Positions 33,619-41,980 of a stretch of 64,000 nt of DNA are shown one piece after another (position 1 is the stretch's first letter; each line of letters begins with the position of its first letter). The stretch covers positions 2,232,001 through 2,296,000 of the forward strand of contig CP108521.1 of the NCBI GenBank assembly GCA_035999765.1. The letters are read 5' to 3'. A model generated the notes under the pieces. It did not search any database, was not told the origin of the DNA, and saw only the letters and a list, made by a program, of their open reading frames with translations. A program made the position numbers and the translations under genes. This stretch comes from Streptomyces sp. NBC_01231. GTDB lineage: Bacteria > Actinomycetota > Actinomycetes > Streptomycetales > Streptomycetaceae.

Positions 33619-34572
33619 ATGCGCACGCCCATGCATGCCCGTAAAAACCTTTTTGCCGCTTTCACCCTGATCACCTCGGCGACCCTGTTCCTCACCGCGT
33701 GCGGCTCCGGTGCGGGCGGCACCACCGGTGGGGCGGCCAACGCCGCGGCCCAGTCCGACGACATCCCGACCCAGGACGTCGTCTCCGCCGTCAAGAAGGA
33801 CGCGGCGGCGGCCAAGCTGCTGCCCTCCGGGACGCGGAGCCTCACCATCGCCGTCAGCGTCTCCGGCCAGCCGCCCGGCACCTCGATCCTGGACGACGGA
33901 AAGACCCTGGCCGGCCAGGACGTCGACTTCGCGAACGCCGTGGCCAAGGTCCTCGGCATCAAGCTCAAGACCGAACAGGCGAGCTTCGAGGCGATCCTGC
34001 CGGCCCTCGACAGCGGCAAGTACGACCTCGGCGTCGGCAACTTCGGTGTCACCGACGAGCGTCGCAAGACCATCGACTTCGTCACCTACATCAACGACGG
34101 CCAGGGCTTCGCCACCCGCGAGGACAGCAAGCTCTCCAAGGTCACCGACCTGCGGCAGCTGTGCGGCCTGAACATCGCGACCGGCGCGGGCACCACCTTC
34201 GAGGCGACCCTGGAGGACAACCGGCACCTGTGCACCGACGCCGGCAAGAAGGCGTACAAGGTGCAGACCTACAACGAGCAGGGGGCGATCTGGTCCTCGC
34301 TCCAGCAGGGCCGCAGCGATGTCGTGATGTCCACGATCAACGGCCTGCGCTACGCGGTCGCCCGCCAGGAAGGCGTGAAGTTCCTCAACGAGTTCCACCG
34401 CCTCGACGTCGGCTTCGCCTTCGAGAAGGGCACCAAGCTGGCTCCCGCGTTCCGGGCCGCGGTGAACAAGCTCATCGCGGACGGGACGTACGACAGGATC
34501 CTGAAGAAGTGGGGTACGACGGGCTCGGCGATCACAGCGTCACAGATCTCACCACCGGAACTGAAGAACTAG
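33619..34572 (+). CDS. ABC transporter substrate-binding lipoprotein (family 3)
   Basis: A 317-residue periplasmic-binding-like lipoprotein. The signal peptide ends with lipobox LFLTAC (Cys28), and a Gly/Thr/Ala-rich tether follows. The SBP_bac_3 domain shows LAGQDVDFANAVAKVLGIK, KYDLGVGNFGVTDERRKTIDFVTY in pieces, and the C-terminal ADGTYDRILKKWG. It binds a small polar solute outside the membrane and hands it to the permease encoded divergently. AGGAG lies 8 nt before the ATG. It is preceded by a cysteine-ending leader peptide and hairpin, so its expression probably reports cysteine or sulfur supply. Cystine or another sulfur compound is the likely ligand. Confidence 0.94.
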   Translation: MRTPMHARKNLFAAFTLITSATLFLTACGSGAGGTTGGAANAAAQSDDIPTQDVVSAVKKDAAAAKLLPSGTRSLTIAVSVSGQPPGTSILDDGKTLAGQDVDFANAVAKVLGIKLKTEQASFEAILPALDSGKYDLGVGNFGVTDERRKTIDFVTYINDGQGFATREDSKLSKVTDLRQLCGLNIATGAGTTFEATLEDNRHLCTDAGKKAYKVQTYNEQGAIWSSLQQGRSDVVMSTINGLRYAVARQEGVKFLNEFHRLDVGFAFEKGTKLAPAFRAAVNKLIADGTYDRILKKWGTTGSAITASQISPPELKN

Positions 34573-35088
34573 CGCCCGGCAGGACCCGCGTACGCCGTCC
34601 TCCTCCGTCACCTTCGGCCTGAGCCTCCGTCAAAACGGATATCAGCGGCCTGTCGTGGTTGGTCACGACCAGGTGAACTTTCCGTGGCCCTTACTCAGCG
34701 CGAGACACAGCCCGCACAAATGCGCCATCCACTGGGTTTTGAGGCCTTCGCCGAGCCGGTGACGGACGGGCCCGACGATGGGGCACACGACGATCGCCCG
34801 TGGTGCGTACGGCGTTGAACTGCGAAGAACCGCGGTCTCGTACCGGTCCGGCCGTTCACCCGTACGCACCGGCCATCACCCGTACGCCGTGAAGAATCAT
34901 ATTTCACTCACAGTCAGCAGTTGTTTGCGGAACGACCCTTGGGACACCTGGACTCTCGACGGATTCGCTGTGCACCAGTACCGTCACAAACCCCCCGCTC
35001 GGCGTCTATCCACATGGCGCACCGTCCTCATCATGGATGACCATGGGGATGCGGAAAGCAACAGAGACCGCTGTGAGAGGAGGCGTCC
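34573..35088. other. Non-coding stretch between the binding-protein gene and the SepF-like gene
   Basis: This 516 bp has no gene I can support. It contains several CCGTACG and CACCCGTACGC repeats around 34800-34890 and an AT-richer zone near 34890-34935 that may hold the promoter for the SepF-like gene. Short frames on both strands lack ribosome binding sites. Confidence 0.5.
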
Positions 35089-35529
35089 ATGGGATCGGTA
35101 CGCAAGGCGAGTGCCTGGCTCGGCCTCGTCGACGACAACGACGACGAGCGTTACTACGACGACGACTACTCCGAAGGGACCGAGCAGCCCGGGGAGGCCT
35201 GGGTCACGGACCCGCGGGTCAAGGTGGCGTCCGACGTCGCCGAGGAGAGAGGCCGCCGGATCGGCACGGTCACCCCGGACAGCTTCCGGGACGCCCGCGC
35301 CATCGGCGAGCTGTTCCGCGAAGGCGTCCCGGTCATCATGAACCTCACGGCCATGGAGGCGGGCGACGCCAAGCGTGTCGTCGACTTCGCGGCCGGGCTG
35401 ATCTTCGGCCTGCGCGGTTCGATCGACCGGGTGTCCAACCGGGTGTTCCTGCTCACCCCCGCCGACACGGAGATCATCAGCGAGAAGTCGGCCGCGCACC
35501 GGACGGACGGTTTCTTCAACCAGAGCTGA
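35089..35529 (+). CDS. SepF-like cell division protein (extra paralogue)
   Basis: A 146-residue protein of the SepF family. An N-terminal segment, [16 protein letters not shown], could be the amphipathic membrane-targeting helix; an acidic linker ([15 protein letters not shown]) follows; the C-terminal dimer domain has [33 protein letters not shown] in pieces and VFLLTP. SepF links FtsZ to the membrane, but streptomycetes have extra SepF-like proteins (SflA, SflB) outside the division cluster, and this gene stands apart from ftsZ, so a paralogue modulating polar growth or division is likely. GAGAGGAGG lies just upstream of the ATG. Confidence 0.92.
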   Translation: MGSVRKASAWLGLVDDNDDERYYDDDYSEGTEQPGEAWVTDPRVKVASDVAEERGRRIGTVTPDSFRDARAIGELFREGVPVIMNLTAMEAGDAKRVVDFAAGLIFGLRGSIDRVSNRVFLLTPADTEIISEKSAAHRTDGFFNQS

Positions 35530-35556
35530 GGCAGGGCCGCTCGCCGGCCCTGCCTC
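35528..35556. terminator. Hairpin terminator between convergent genes
   Basis: An 11-bp perfect stem, GAGGCAGGGCC (35528-35538) with 35546-35556, and a 7 nt loop. It starts at the stop codon of the SepF-like gene and precedes the 3' end of the convergent acyl-CoA dehydrogenase gene. Confidence 0.8.
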
Positions 35557-35575
35557 CGCAGGTTCCGATCCGTCT

Positions 35576-36748
35576 TCACCGGAAGGCGTCGAGTCCGGTG
35601 AGCGCCTTGCCCAGCACGAGCTGGTGCATCTCGACGGTGCCCTCGTAGGTGAGCACCGACTCGAGGTTGGTCGCGTGCCGCATCACCGGGTACTCCAGCG
35701 AGATCCCGTTGGCACCGAGGATCGTACGGGCGGTCCGGCAGATCTCGATCGCCTCCCGTACGTTGTTGAGCTTGCCGAAGCTGACCTGCTCGGGACGCAG
35801 ACGGCCGGCGTCCATGCGCCGCCCCAGGTGGTGGGCGAGCAGAATCCCCTTGTGCAGTTCGACCGCCATGTCGGCGAGCTTGGCCTGGGTCAGCTGGAAC
35901 CCGCCGATGGGCCGCCCGAACTGCTCCCGTGTCTTCGCGTAGTCGACAGCCGCCTCGAAACACGACCGGGCCGCGCCCATGGCCCCCCAGACGATGCCGT
36001 AGCGGGCGTGCGACAGACAGCTGAGCGGCCCGCGCAGCCCCGCGCCCTCCGGCAGTACGGCGTCGGCGGGCAGCCGTACGTCGTCGAGCACGAGTTCGCT
36101 GGTGACGGAGGCGCGCAGGGACCACTTGTGCTTGATCTCCGGGGCGGCGAAACCGGGGGTGTCGGTGGGGACGACGAACCCGCGCATCCCGTCATCGGTC
36201 TGCGCCCACACCACGGCGACGCCCGCGACGGACCCGTTGGTGATCCACATCTTCCGTCCGTGGAGGACCCAGTCGCCGCCGTCCCGTTTGGCGTACGTCC
36301 GCATCGAGGCGGGGTCGGAGCCGTGGTCGGGTTCGGTGAGCCCGAAGCAGCCGATCACGTCACCGGCGGCCATGCGCGGCAGCCATTCCTGCTTCTGCTC
36401 CTCGGAGCCGAACCGATGGATGGCGTACATGGCGAGGGAACCCTGCACCGACACCAGCGACCGGATACCGGAGTCGGCGGCCTCCAGCTCCAGACAGGCG
36501 AGCCCGTACTGCACGGCACTCGCCCCGGCGCACCCGTACCCGCTGAGCGACATCCCGAGCGCCCCGATCCCGCCCAGTTCGCGGGCGAGCTCCCGGATCC
36601 CGGGCAGTTCCCCGCTCTCGTACCACTCCGCGACAAAGGGCAGGACCCGGTCCGCGGCCCAGTCCCGCACGGTGGCCCTGATCGCCAGGTCCTCCGGATC
36701 GAGCAGGTCGTCGATACCGAGGGGATCCGCGGGGTCGAACGGGGGCAT
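35576..36748 (-). CDS. Acyl-CoA dehydrogenase, glutaryl-CoA dehydrogenase-like
   Basis: A 390-residue FAD enzyme that oxidises an acyl-CoA at the alpha-beta bond. CFGLTEPDHGSDPASM contacts FAD and substrate, WITNGSVAGVAVVWAQ follows, YAKTREQFGRPIGGFQLTQ is the C-terminal helical signature, and LTYEGTVEMHQLVLGKALTG carries the catalytic Glu and adenine-binding loop. The Arg and Tyr/Glu pattern and overall length resemble glutaryl-CoA dehydrogenase, which also decarboxylates in lysine/tryptophan breakdown, but the exact substrate is uncertain. The ATG at 36748 has GAGAGGAC upstream. A 17-bp palindrome sits in its promoter region. Confidence 0.92.
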   Translation of the reverse strand: MPPFDPADPLGIDDLLDPEDLAIRATVRDWAADRVLPFVAEWYESGELPGIRELARELGGIGALGMSLSGYGCAGASAVQYGLACLELEAADSGIRSLVSVQGSLAMYAIHRFGSEEQKQEWLPRMAAGDVIGCFGLTEPDHGSDPASMRTYAKRDGGDWVLHGRKMWITNGSVAGVAVVWAQTDDGMRGFVVPTDTPGFAAPEIKHKWSLRASVTSELVLDDVRLPADAVLPEGAGLRGPLSCLSHARYGIVWGAMGAARSCFEAAVDYAKTREQFGRPIGGFQLTQAKLADMAVELHKGILLAHHLGRRMDAGRLRPEQVSFGKLNNVREAIEICRTARTILGANGISLEYPVMRHATNLESVLTYEGTVEMHQLVLGKALTGLDAFR

Positions 36749-36765
36749 GAGCACGTCCTCTCATA

Positions 36766-36782
36766 AACTAGCACCGCTAGTT
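36766..36782. promoter_or_regulatory. TetR-type palindrome AACTAGCACCGCTAGTT
   Basis: A perfect inverted repeat of 7 bp arms with a 3 bp centre, 18 bp upstream of the acyl-CoA dehydrogenase ATG and 75 bp downstream of the exporter stop. The form suits a TetR-family repressor, but no such gene is encoded in this neighbourhood. Confidence 0.6.
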
Positions 36783-36857
36783 ACAGTCCGCTCCCGACGG
36801 TACGACGGACCGCCTCGCACGTCCAGGACCCACGCACGCGGGTGGGAGAGCGTCGCG

Positions 36858-38459
36858 TCAGGCGGAGACGCGGGACTCCGCGACCTCACGAGGCGCGGGG
36901 ATCCCCGCCTCCACCGAGGCGGCCTCGCACTGCATGACCCGCGGCAACCGCAGTGCCATCACCGCGCCCAGCACCAGCAACCCCGCGCTCACCAGCAAGG
37001 TCACATGCAGCCCATGCACGAAGCAGTCCCGAGCCGTCCGCCGCAGGGCCACCCCGGCGGGCCCCCCGAGCCGCCCGGCGACCTCGTACGCCTCGCCCAG
37101 TGAATGCCCCGCGGCCGCCGACGCCGACGCCGGAACACCGGGCACCGACGACACCCCGGGCGTGTACGCCGCGTTCATCACACTGCCGAGCAGCGCGATC
37201 CCGATCCCCGCGCCCAGCTGGTACGAGGTCTCACCGATCGCCGCCGCCCCGCCCGCCTGCTCAGGCGGAGCCTCGCTCAGCATCGACTCGTACGCCCCGA
37301 ACAGCGTCGTCTCCAGCCCGAAGCCGAGCAGCACGAACCCGGACAGCATGAGTCCGGGGTTGTCCTCGCCGTCCATCGCCGTCAGCAGCAGGACGGCCAC
37401 CGCCGTCAGGCAGAACCCGAGGCTCACCATCCGCCGCGGCCCGAACCGCCGTAGCATCCGCGCCCCCGCCAGCCCGGCGGCCATCGCGGCGACGGTCAGC
37501 GGCAGCAGCCGGAGCCCGGTCTCCAGCGGGGACAGCCCCAGCACCAGCTGGAGATACTGCGCGGCGATCAGTTCGAGGCCCACCAGCGCGAGCATCGCCA
37601 GCACGATGCAGCCCACCGACGTACTGAACGCCGGCCGCGCGAACATCCGCAGGTCCACCAGTGGGTGCGCCCGGCGCCGCTGCCGCCGTACGAAAAGAAG
37701 GATCAGAGTCGCGCCCACGGCCAGCGGCACCGCCGTGAACACGTCCAGCTCCCCGCTGCCGAGCCGCTTCACGCCCAGCACCAGGCAGAACAGCCCGGCC
37801 GCCGCCGTCAGCGCGCCGACCACGTCCCAGGGCCCGCGGCCGTCCCCCTTCGACTCGGGCAGCAGCAACCGCCCCACCGGCAGGCTGACCAGCATCAACG
37901 GAATGTTGATGAGGAACACCGAGCCCCACCAGAAGTGCTCGAGGAGGAAACCGCCGAGCAACGGACCGATCGCCGCGCCGACCGCAGCCACCGCACTCCA
38001 GATGCCGATCGCGAGCGCCCGCTCCCGCCGGTCCGGAAAGACCTGGCGCAGGATCGACAGCGTCGCGGGCATGATCATCGCGCCGCCGATCCCGAGCAGC
38101 GCCCGCGCCACGATCAGCACCTGGGCGGTGTCGGCGAGGGCGGCCACGGCGGAGGCGACGCCGAACAGGCCGTATCCGAGGAGCAGGATCCGTCTGCGGC
38201 CGACGCGGTCGCCGAGTGTGCCGAAGAGGATCAGCAGGGAGGCGCAGACGAGCGGGTAGACGTCGACGATCCAGAGCAGTTCGATCGCGCCGGGCCTGAG
38301 GTCCTCGGTGACGGCGGGGACCGCCACGTGCAGCACGGTCGCGTCGAGGGCGACCAGGAGCAGGCTCACGCAGAGGACGACGAGGACGACCCAGCGGTTG
38401 GCGCCGGCCCCGGCCGCCCGGCGGCGCAGCACAGCGGCGGCCGTGGTCGTCCCGGACAT
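36858..38459 (-). CDS. MFS drug exporter, DHA2 family (14 membrane segments)
   Basis: A 533-residue major facilitator of the EmrB/QacA class that exports drugs or metabolites with proton influx. The first helix ends LVALDATVLHVAVPAVTEDL, with the membrane Asp typical of DHA2. Motif A is GTLGDRVGRRR, and motif C-like GIGGAMIMPATLSILRQVFP follows. About 14 hydrophobic segments run to residue 500. It is on the same strand as, and 109 bp upstream of, the acyl-CoA dehydrogenase gene. No regulator is adjacent. The substrate is unknown. Confidence 0.93.
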   Translation of the reverse strand: MSGTTTAAAVLRRRAAGAGANRWVVLVVLCVSLLLVALDATVLHVAVPAVTEDLRPGAIELLWIVDVYPLVCASLLILFGTLGDRVGRRRILLLGYGLFGVASAVAALADTAQVLIVARALLGIGGAMIMPATLSILRQVFPDRRERALAIGIWSAVAAVGAAIGPLLGGFLLEHFWWGSVFLINIPLMLVSLPVGRLLLPESKGDGRGPWDVVGALTAAAGLFCLVLGVKRLGSGELDVFTAVPLAVGATLILLFVRRQRRRAHPLVDLRMFARPAFSTSVGCIVLAMLALVGLELIAAQYLQLVLGLSPLETGLRLLPLTVAAMAAGLAGARMLRRFGPRRMVSLGFCLTAVAVLLLTAMDGEDNPGLMLSGFVLLGFGLETTLFGAYESMLSEAPPEQAGGAAAIGETSYQLGAGIGIALLGSVMNAAYTPGVSSVPGVPASASAAAGHSLGEAYEVAGRLGGPAGVALRRTARDCFVHGLHVTLLVSAGLLVLGAVMALRLPRVMQCEAASVEAGIPAPREVAESRVSA

Positions 38460-38722
38460 GCACGTACCTCCCAGATGTTCCCTCGCGTTCGGCGGGGCTC
38501 ACGGGTGGGGACTCCCGTGACTCGGCCGGAGAGAAGCGGTGGTCTCCGGCCCGCGCAGCGAACGGCGAGTGACACGTCAGAGTACGCGAGTCCGCGCCGG
38601 AGCCGAGTGGCGGAGCTCTCACAGGCATACGGAACAGCTGTGGCCTACACCACTCCTCCCCTCTCTCCTCATCTCTCTCACCGAGCCGAGCCCCCACCGG
38701 CCGCCCCGTTCGGTCCGCGGTC

Positions 38723-38728
38723 GATAAT
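38723..38728 (+). promoter_or_regulatory. -10 element of a leaderless promoter
   Basis: GATAAT ends 7 nt before the GTG start of the mannosyltransferase gene, and there is no ribosome binding site, so the transcript probably begins at the start codon. Confidence 0.6.
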
Positions 38729-38735
38729 CGGGCCC

Positions 38736-39959
38736 GTGACCGATCTTGAGACGCGCGGAGCCCGGCCCGGCGCCGCGACCCTGCGCCGCGCGGCCCCGGC
38801 CCTCCTCGGGTACGCGGCCGTGCGCGCCCTGGGGCTGCTGACGCTGGCCCTGTGGAGCGCCGCCCGCGACAAGAGCGCGTACACACTGCTGACCGCCCGC
38901 TGGGACTCGCTCTGGTACACGCGGGTCGCCGAGCTGGGGTACGGCTACGAGGTGCGCCTGCCGAACGGCGACGTGCACTCCAACCTCGCGTTCTTCCCGT
39001 TGCTGCCGTGGCTGGAGCGGATGCTGGCGGCCACGACCCCGCTGTCGTACGCCGACGCGGGCCTCGTCGTCGCTCTGCTCGCCTCGCTCGCGGCGGCCTG
39101 GGGGATCTTCGCCGTCACGGACCATGTGTACGGCGGTACGGACAACGGCGCGGAATCCGGCCTCGGCGGGGTGACGGCGGGAGGCGGGCGGGCCGGCGTC
39201 TACGCGGTCCTTCTGTGGGCCGTACTGCCCGTCGGGATCGTGCAGTCGATGGCGTACAGCGAGTCGCTGTTCACCGCGCTGGCCGCCTGGTCGCTGTACG
39301 CGGTCCTGACCGGCCGGTGGGTGACGGCGGGCGCGCTGGCCTCGCTGGCGGGCCTGACCCGGCCGGTGGGGCTCGCGGTGGTCGCGGCGGTGTGGGTGGC
39401 GGCGATCGCCTCCTTCGCCCGCGATCGGACGGCGGCCCCGGCGACCCCGGACAGCAGACGGACCACGGCGCGCGCCCTCGGCATGCTGCTCGCCCCGCTG
39501 GGCGCCACCGCCTACGTCCTGTGGGTCGGCCACCGCACCGGCAAGGGCCCGCTCGGATATCTCGACGTCCAGGCAGGCTGGCGCAACGGCTTCGACGGCG
39601 GCTACGCCTTCGCCCGCTTCGTCGCCGACAAGTTCACGTCGTTCCCCTCGGCCATGGCGGGCGTGGGGCTGATCGTCGGGGTCGGGCTGATCGTCTGGCT
39701 GTACGTCGTCTGCGTCCGGCAGGGACAGCCACTGCCACTCCTGGTGTACGCGGGGGTCGTCACCGCCCTCGCCCTGTGCGCGTCCAGCTACTTCGGGTCG
39801 AAACCTCGCCTGCTGCTGCCCGCGTTCCCCCTGCTGCTGCCTCTCGCCCGGGCCCTGGACCGCGGGCGTCCTCGCAGGTCGGCGCTGGTTCTGGGCGGGG
39901 TCGCGGTGGCGTCGGCGGCGTACGGGGCGTTCTGGCTGAACGGCTCCGGTCCACCATGA
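38736..39959 (+). CDS. Polytopic mannosyltransferase-like protein (PIG-V/GT-C type)
   Basis: A 407-residue membrane protein with about 9-10 hydrophobic segments. The first extracytoplasmic loop has TARWDSLWYTRVAELGY, with the acidic residue typical of GT-C enzymes that use lipid-linked sugars, and SNLAFFPLLPWLERML follows. MAYSESLFTALAAWSLY and GLTRPVGLAV are typical of PIG-V/GPI mannosyltransferase 2-like bacterial proteins. It should attach mannose from polyprenyl-phosphomannose to a protein or glycolipid outside the membrane. The GTG at 38736 was chosen because a GATAAT hexamer lies 7 nt upstream; the longer frame to 37665 is antisense to the exporter. Confidence 0.88.
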   Translation: MTDLETRGARPGAATLRRAAPALLGYAAVRALGLLTLALWSAARDKSAYTLLTARWDSLWYTRVAELGYGYEVRLPNGDVHSNLAFFPLLPWLERMLAATTPLSYADAGLVVALLASLAAAWGIFAVTDHVYGGTDNGAESGLGGVTAGGGRAGVYAVLLWAVLPVGIVQSMAYSESLFTALAAWSLYAVLTGRWVTAGALASLAGLTRPVGLAVVAAVWVAAIASFARDRTAAPATPDSRRTTARALGMLLAPLGATAYVLWVGHRTGKGPLGYLDVQAGWRNGFDGGYAFARFVADKFTSFPSAMAGVGLIVGVGLIVWLYVVCVRQGQPLPLLVYAGVVTALALCASSYFGSKPRLLLPAFPLLLPLARALDRGRPRRSALVLGGVAVASAAYGAFWLNGSGPP

Positions 39960-40207
39960 TCGACTACAGGGCGTGCACGAGCGTCAGTGAGCGCACGGGT
40001 AATTCCACCCCATGATTCGGTGAACGAATTCATAAGGGCCATATAACCCGCACCCAAAACGATCAAAGGAATTGAAAGGGGTGCCCGTCCGGCATTGCGG
40101 ATTCCTCGGAAATAAACCTCGCCGTGAGAGGAATCCCACATCACATGGTCATCACAAAGCCGTGGATTCGATCGGGGACTGAGCTCACTCGCTGTAACGT
40201 CGATTGG

Positions 40208-41209
40208 GTGCGTACCGAACGAAACCTCACCCGTCTGGACCGGGTGTTCGCCAGGCTCGACCGTGAGCCGGAACGACCGGCCCACCTCGATGTGCCGAAG
40301 ATGAGCCGGCACCGAGTCGCGCTGCTCGCCGGAACCCTCGCGTTCTATCTGGCGATGGTGTGGCTCGTGGTGATCACCTCATGGCTGGTCCGTCTCGACT
40401 GGCAGGTCATGTTCTTCCGCCCGTACCAGCAGTGGGCGGAGATCCACTGGTTCGTCGACTACTACGTGGTGCTCGGCCAGCGCGGCCCCACCGCCGTCAT
40501 GGTCGCGGCGTGGCTGGGCTGGCGCTCCTGGCGGCAGCACACCCTGCGCCCGCTGCTGACCCTGGGCGCCTCGCTGCTGCTGCTGAACATCACGGTCGGC
40601 GCCGCCAAGTACGGCATGGGCAGGCTCGGTCCGCACTATGCGACCGCCATCGGCTCGAACGAGATGGGTCTGGGCGGCGATATATTTCCCAGCGGTCACA
40701 CCGCCAACGCCGTGGTGACCTGGGGCATCCTGGCGTACCTGGCCTCCACCCCGGGAGCGCGACGCACTCTGTCCGCCGTGTCCGCGGTGGTCTCGCTCGG
40801 CGTGGGCATGGCCACCGTCTACCTGGGTACGCACTGGCTCAGCGATGTGCTGCTCGGCTGGACCGCCGGCCTGCTGGTCCTGCTGGCGCTGCCCTGGTGC
40901 GAACCGCTGATCGCCCGCGCCGAAACCCAGATCTTCGATCTGCGCGACCGCTGGCGCGCGGGACGCGGCAGCCCGGCACCCGCGCCGCTCTCGCCGGTCG
41001 AGACGCCGGTGCGGCTCAAGCCGATCGCCGTTCCGCAGAACGAGACCGCGGCCCGTTCCCCTCGGGCGCCCGCCTATCTGGCCCCGGGGCCGCACACGAC
41101 CCGCTCGGAGCGCACGCCGGTCACCCCGGTCGGGAGCCGCCGGCCACCGCACCCGGACCGCGTCGCGCGGGGCGCAGGCCCTGCGGCCCGCCCCGTGACC
41201 GGCGGCTGA
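40208..41209 (+). CDS. PAP2-family membrane phosphatase
   Basis: A 333-residue phosphatase of the PAP2/undecaprenyl-pyrophosphatase-like group. About six membrane segments span residues 40-240. The three phosphatase motifs are KYGMGRLGPHYA (C1), FPSGHTAN (C2, catalytic His) and THWLSDVLLGW (C3, nucleophile His region). It may recycle a lipid carrier or dephosphorylate phosphatidic acid. The C-terminal 90 residues are a Pro/Arg/Ala-rich cytoplasmic tail. I place the start at GTG 40208, since TAACGT lies 7 nt upstream as for a leaderless gene; ATG 40145 and GTG 40124 are alternatives in the same frame. Confidence 0.88.
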   Translation: MRTERNLTRLDRVFARLDREPERPAHLDVPKMSRHRVALLAGTLAFYLAMVWLVVITSWLVRLDWQVMFFRPYQQWAEIHWFVDYYVVLGQRGPTAVMVAAWLGWRSWRQHTLRPLLTLGASLLLLNITVGAAKYGMGRLGPHYATAIGSNEMGLGGDIFPSGHTANAVVTWGILAYLASTPGARRTLSAVSAVVSLGVGMATVYLGTHWLSDVLLGWTAGLLVLLALPWCEPLIARAETQIFDLRDRWRAGRGSPAPAPLSPVETPVRLKPIAVPQNETAARSPRAPAYLAPGPHTTRSERTPVTPVGSRRPPHPDRVARGAGPAARPVTGG

Positions 41210-41280
41210 CCTCCCGCACCGCCGAACGCCTGGGACCACCCCCGTCCAGACAGCGGGCCGGTATGCACAGCCCGGCGTCC

Positions 41281-41328
41281 ACACGGCGACGGCCCCGCTC
41301 CTCGACAGGAGCGGGGCCGTCGCCGTGT
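41281..41328. terminator. 22-bp perfect hairpin, bidirectional terminator
   Basis: The arms at 41281-41302 and 41307-41328 are perfectly complementary with a CGAC loop. The hairpin lies between the convergent PAP2 and I78 inhibitor genes. Confidence 0.9.
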
Positions 41329-41335
41329 GCGGGAC

Positions 41336-41551
41336 TCAGCCCTTCCAGGCCCGGGCCACGTGGCCGTCCTTCACCTCGAAGTTCAGGCGTCCACTGCGGT
41401 ATTCCATGGTGATGATCGCCCCCGGCGGCAACAAGCGGACCGTCGACCACCCCCGCTCGCGGGCGAGCCGTTCGGCCCTTTCGGCGGCGAGGCCGGCATA
41501 GGTGTCCGGGCTGTCGTCGGGTTCGGCGGGAGGTGTCGGAATCGGTGCCAT
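41336..41551 (-). CDS. I78-family peptidase inhibitor-like protein
   Basis: A 71-residue protein resembling the I78 family of serine protease inhibitors: AERAERLARERGWSTVRLLPPGAIITMEYRSGRLNFEV in pieces, ending DGHVARAWKG. The family's conserved WxxVRxxxPGxxxTxxYRxxRLN pattern is clear. It has no signal peptide, so it would act inside the cell, perhaps guarding against proteases before export; the two secreted serine proteases at 23.9-26.3 kb are possible targets, but that is speculation. It is convergent with the PAP2 gene. Confidence 0.85.
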   Translation of the reverse strand: MAPIPTPPAEPDDSPDTYAGLAAERAERLARERGWSTVRLLPPGAIITMEYRSGRLNFEVKDGHVARAWKG

Positions 41552-41980
41552 ACGACCACGCTAGGCGCTGGCCCACGACCGGGGAAGTCCGGACTTGTGC
41601 CGAACGTCACTCGTCCGTCTCCGGTCACGCTTCTGTCACAGAACAACGACATCGTTTCGGCCTAACTCCGTCACACGTACGAGCGGTTTCGTACGCCTTC
41701 CGCTGGGATTCGAAAGTAATTCCCGCGTGTCGCACCTGCCGCGGGAAAAGCCCGGCGGAAAGTTCCGGAAGAACCGTCCCGGCCCTTTTCTCCTCACCGA
41801 TTCCGAACGGGTCCACGGGAACCGACAACGCATAGCAAATACACGGTCGCGACACAGAACCCCCCGTACGCCACTTGTCGGAGCACGTGTAGACGCGAGC
41901 ATCACGGCGACGGCTCGCGGGTACGCGTCGCGAGGGCTTCAGCGGGCTCGGGGCGCGACGAGCGAAGGGGCGAGCGAGCG
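41552..41980. other. AT-richer leader region upstream of ctaD
   Basis: No gene is supported in this 429 bp. It is AT-richer than the neighbouring genes. A hairpin with 8-bp arms (TTCCCGCG at 41720-41727 and 41740-41747) lies in the middle. The region must contain promoters for the divergent I78 gene and ctaD; no clear hexamers were found. Confidence 0.5.

Noticed and set aside
34663..34869. 68-residue frame on the minus strand in the gap before the SepF-like gene
   Set aside because: No ribosome binding site, no recognisable domain, and the opposite strand is equally open.
39788..40312. 174-residue minus-strand frame with a hydrophobic patch between the two membrane-protein genes
   Set aside because: It overlaps two well-supported plus-strand genes and has no start signal; the hydrophobic patch is short and isolated.
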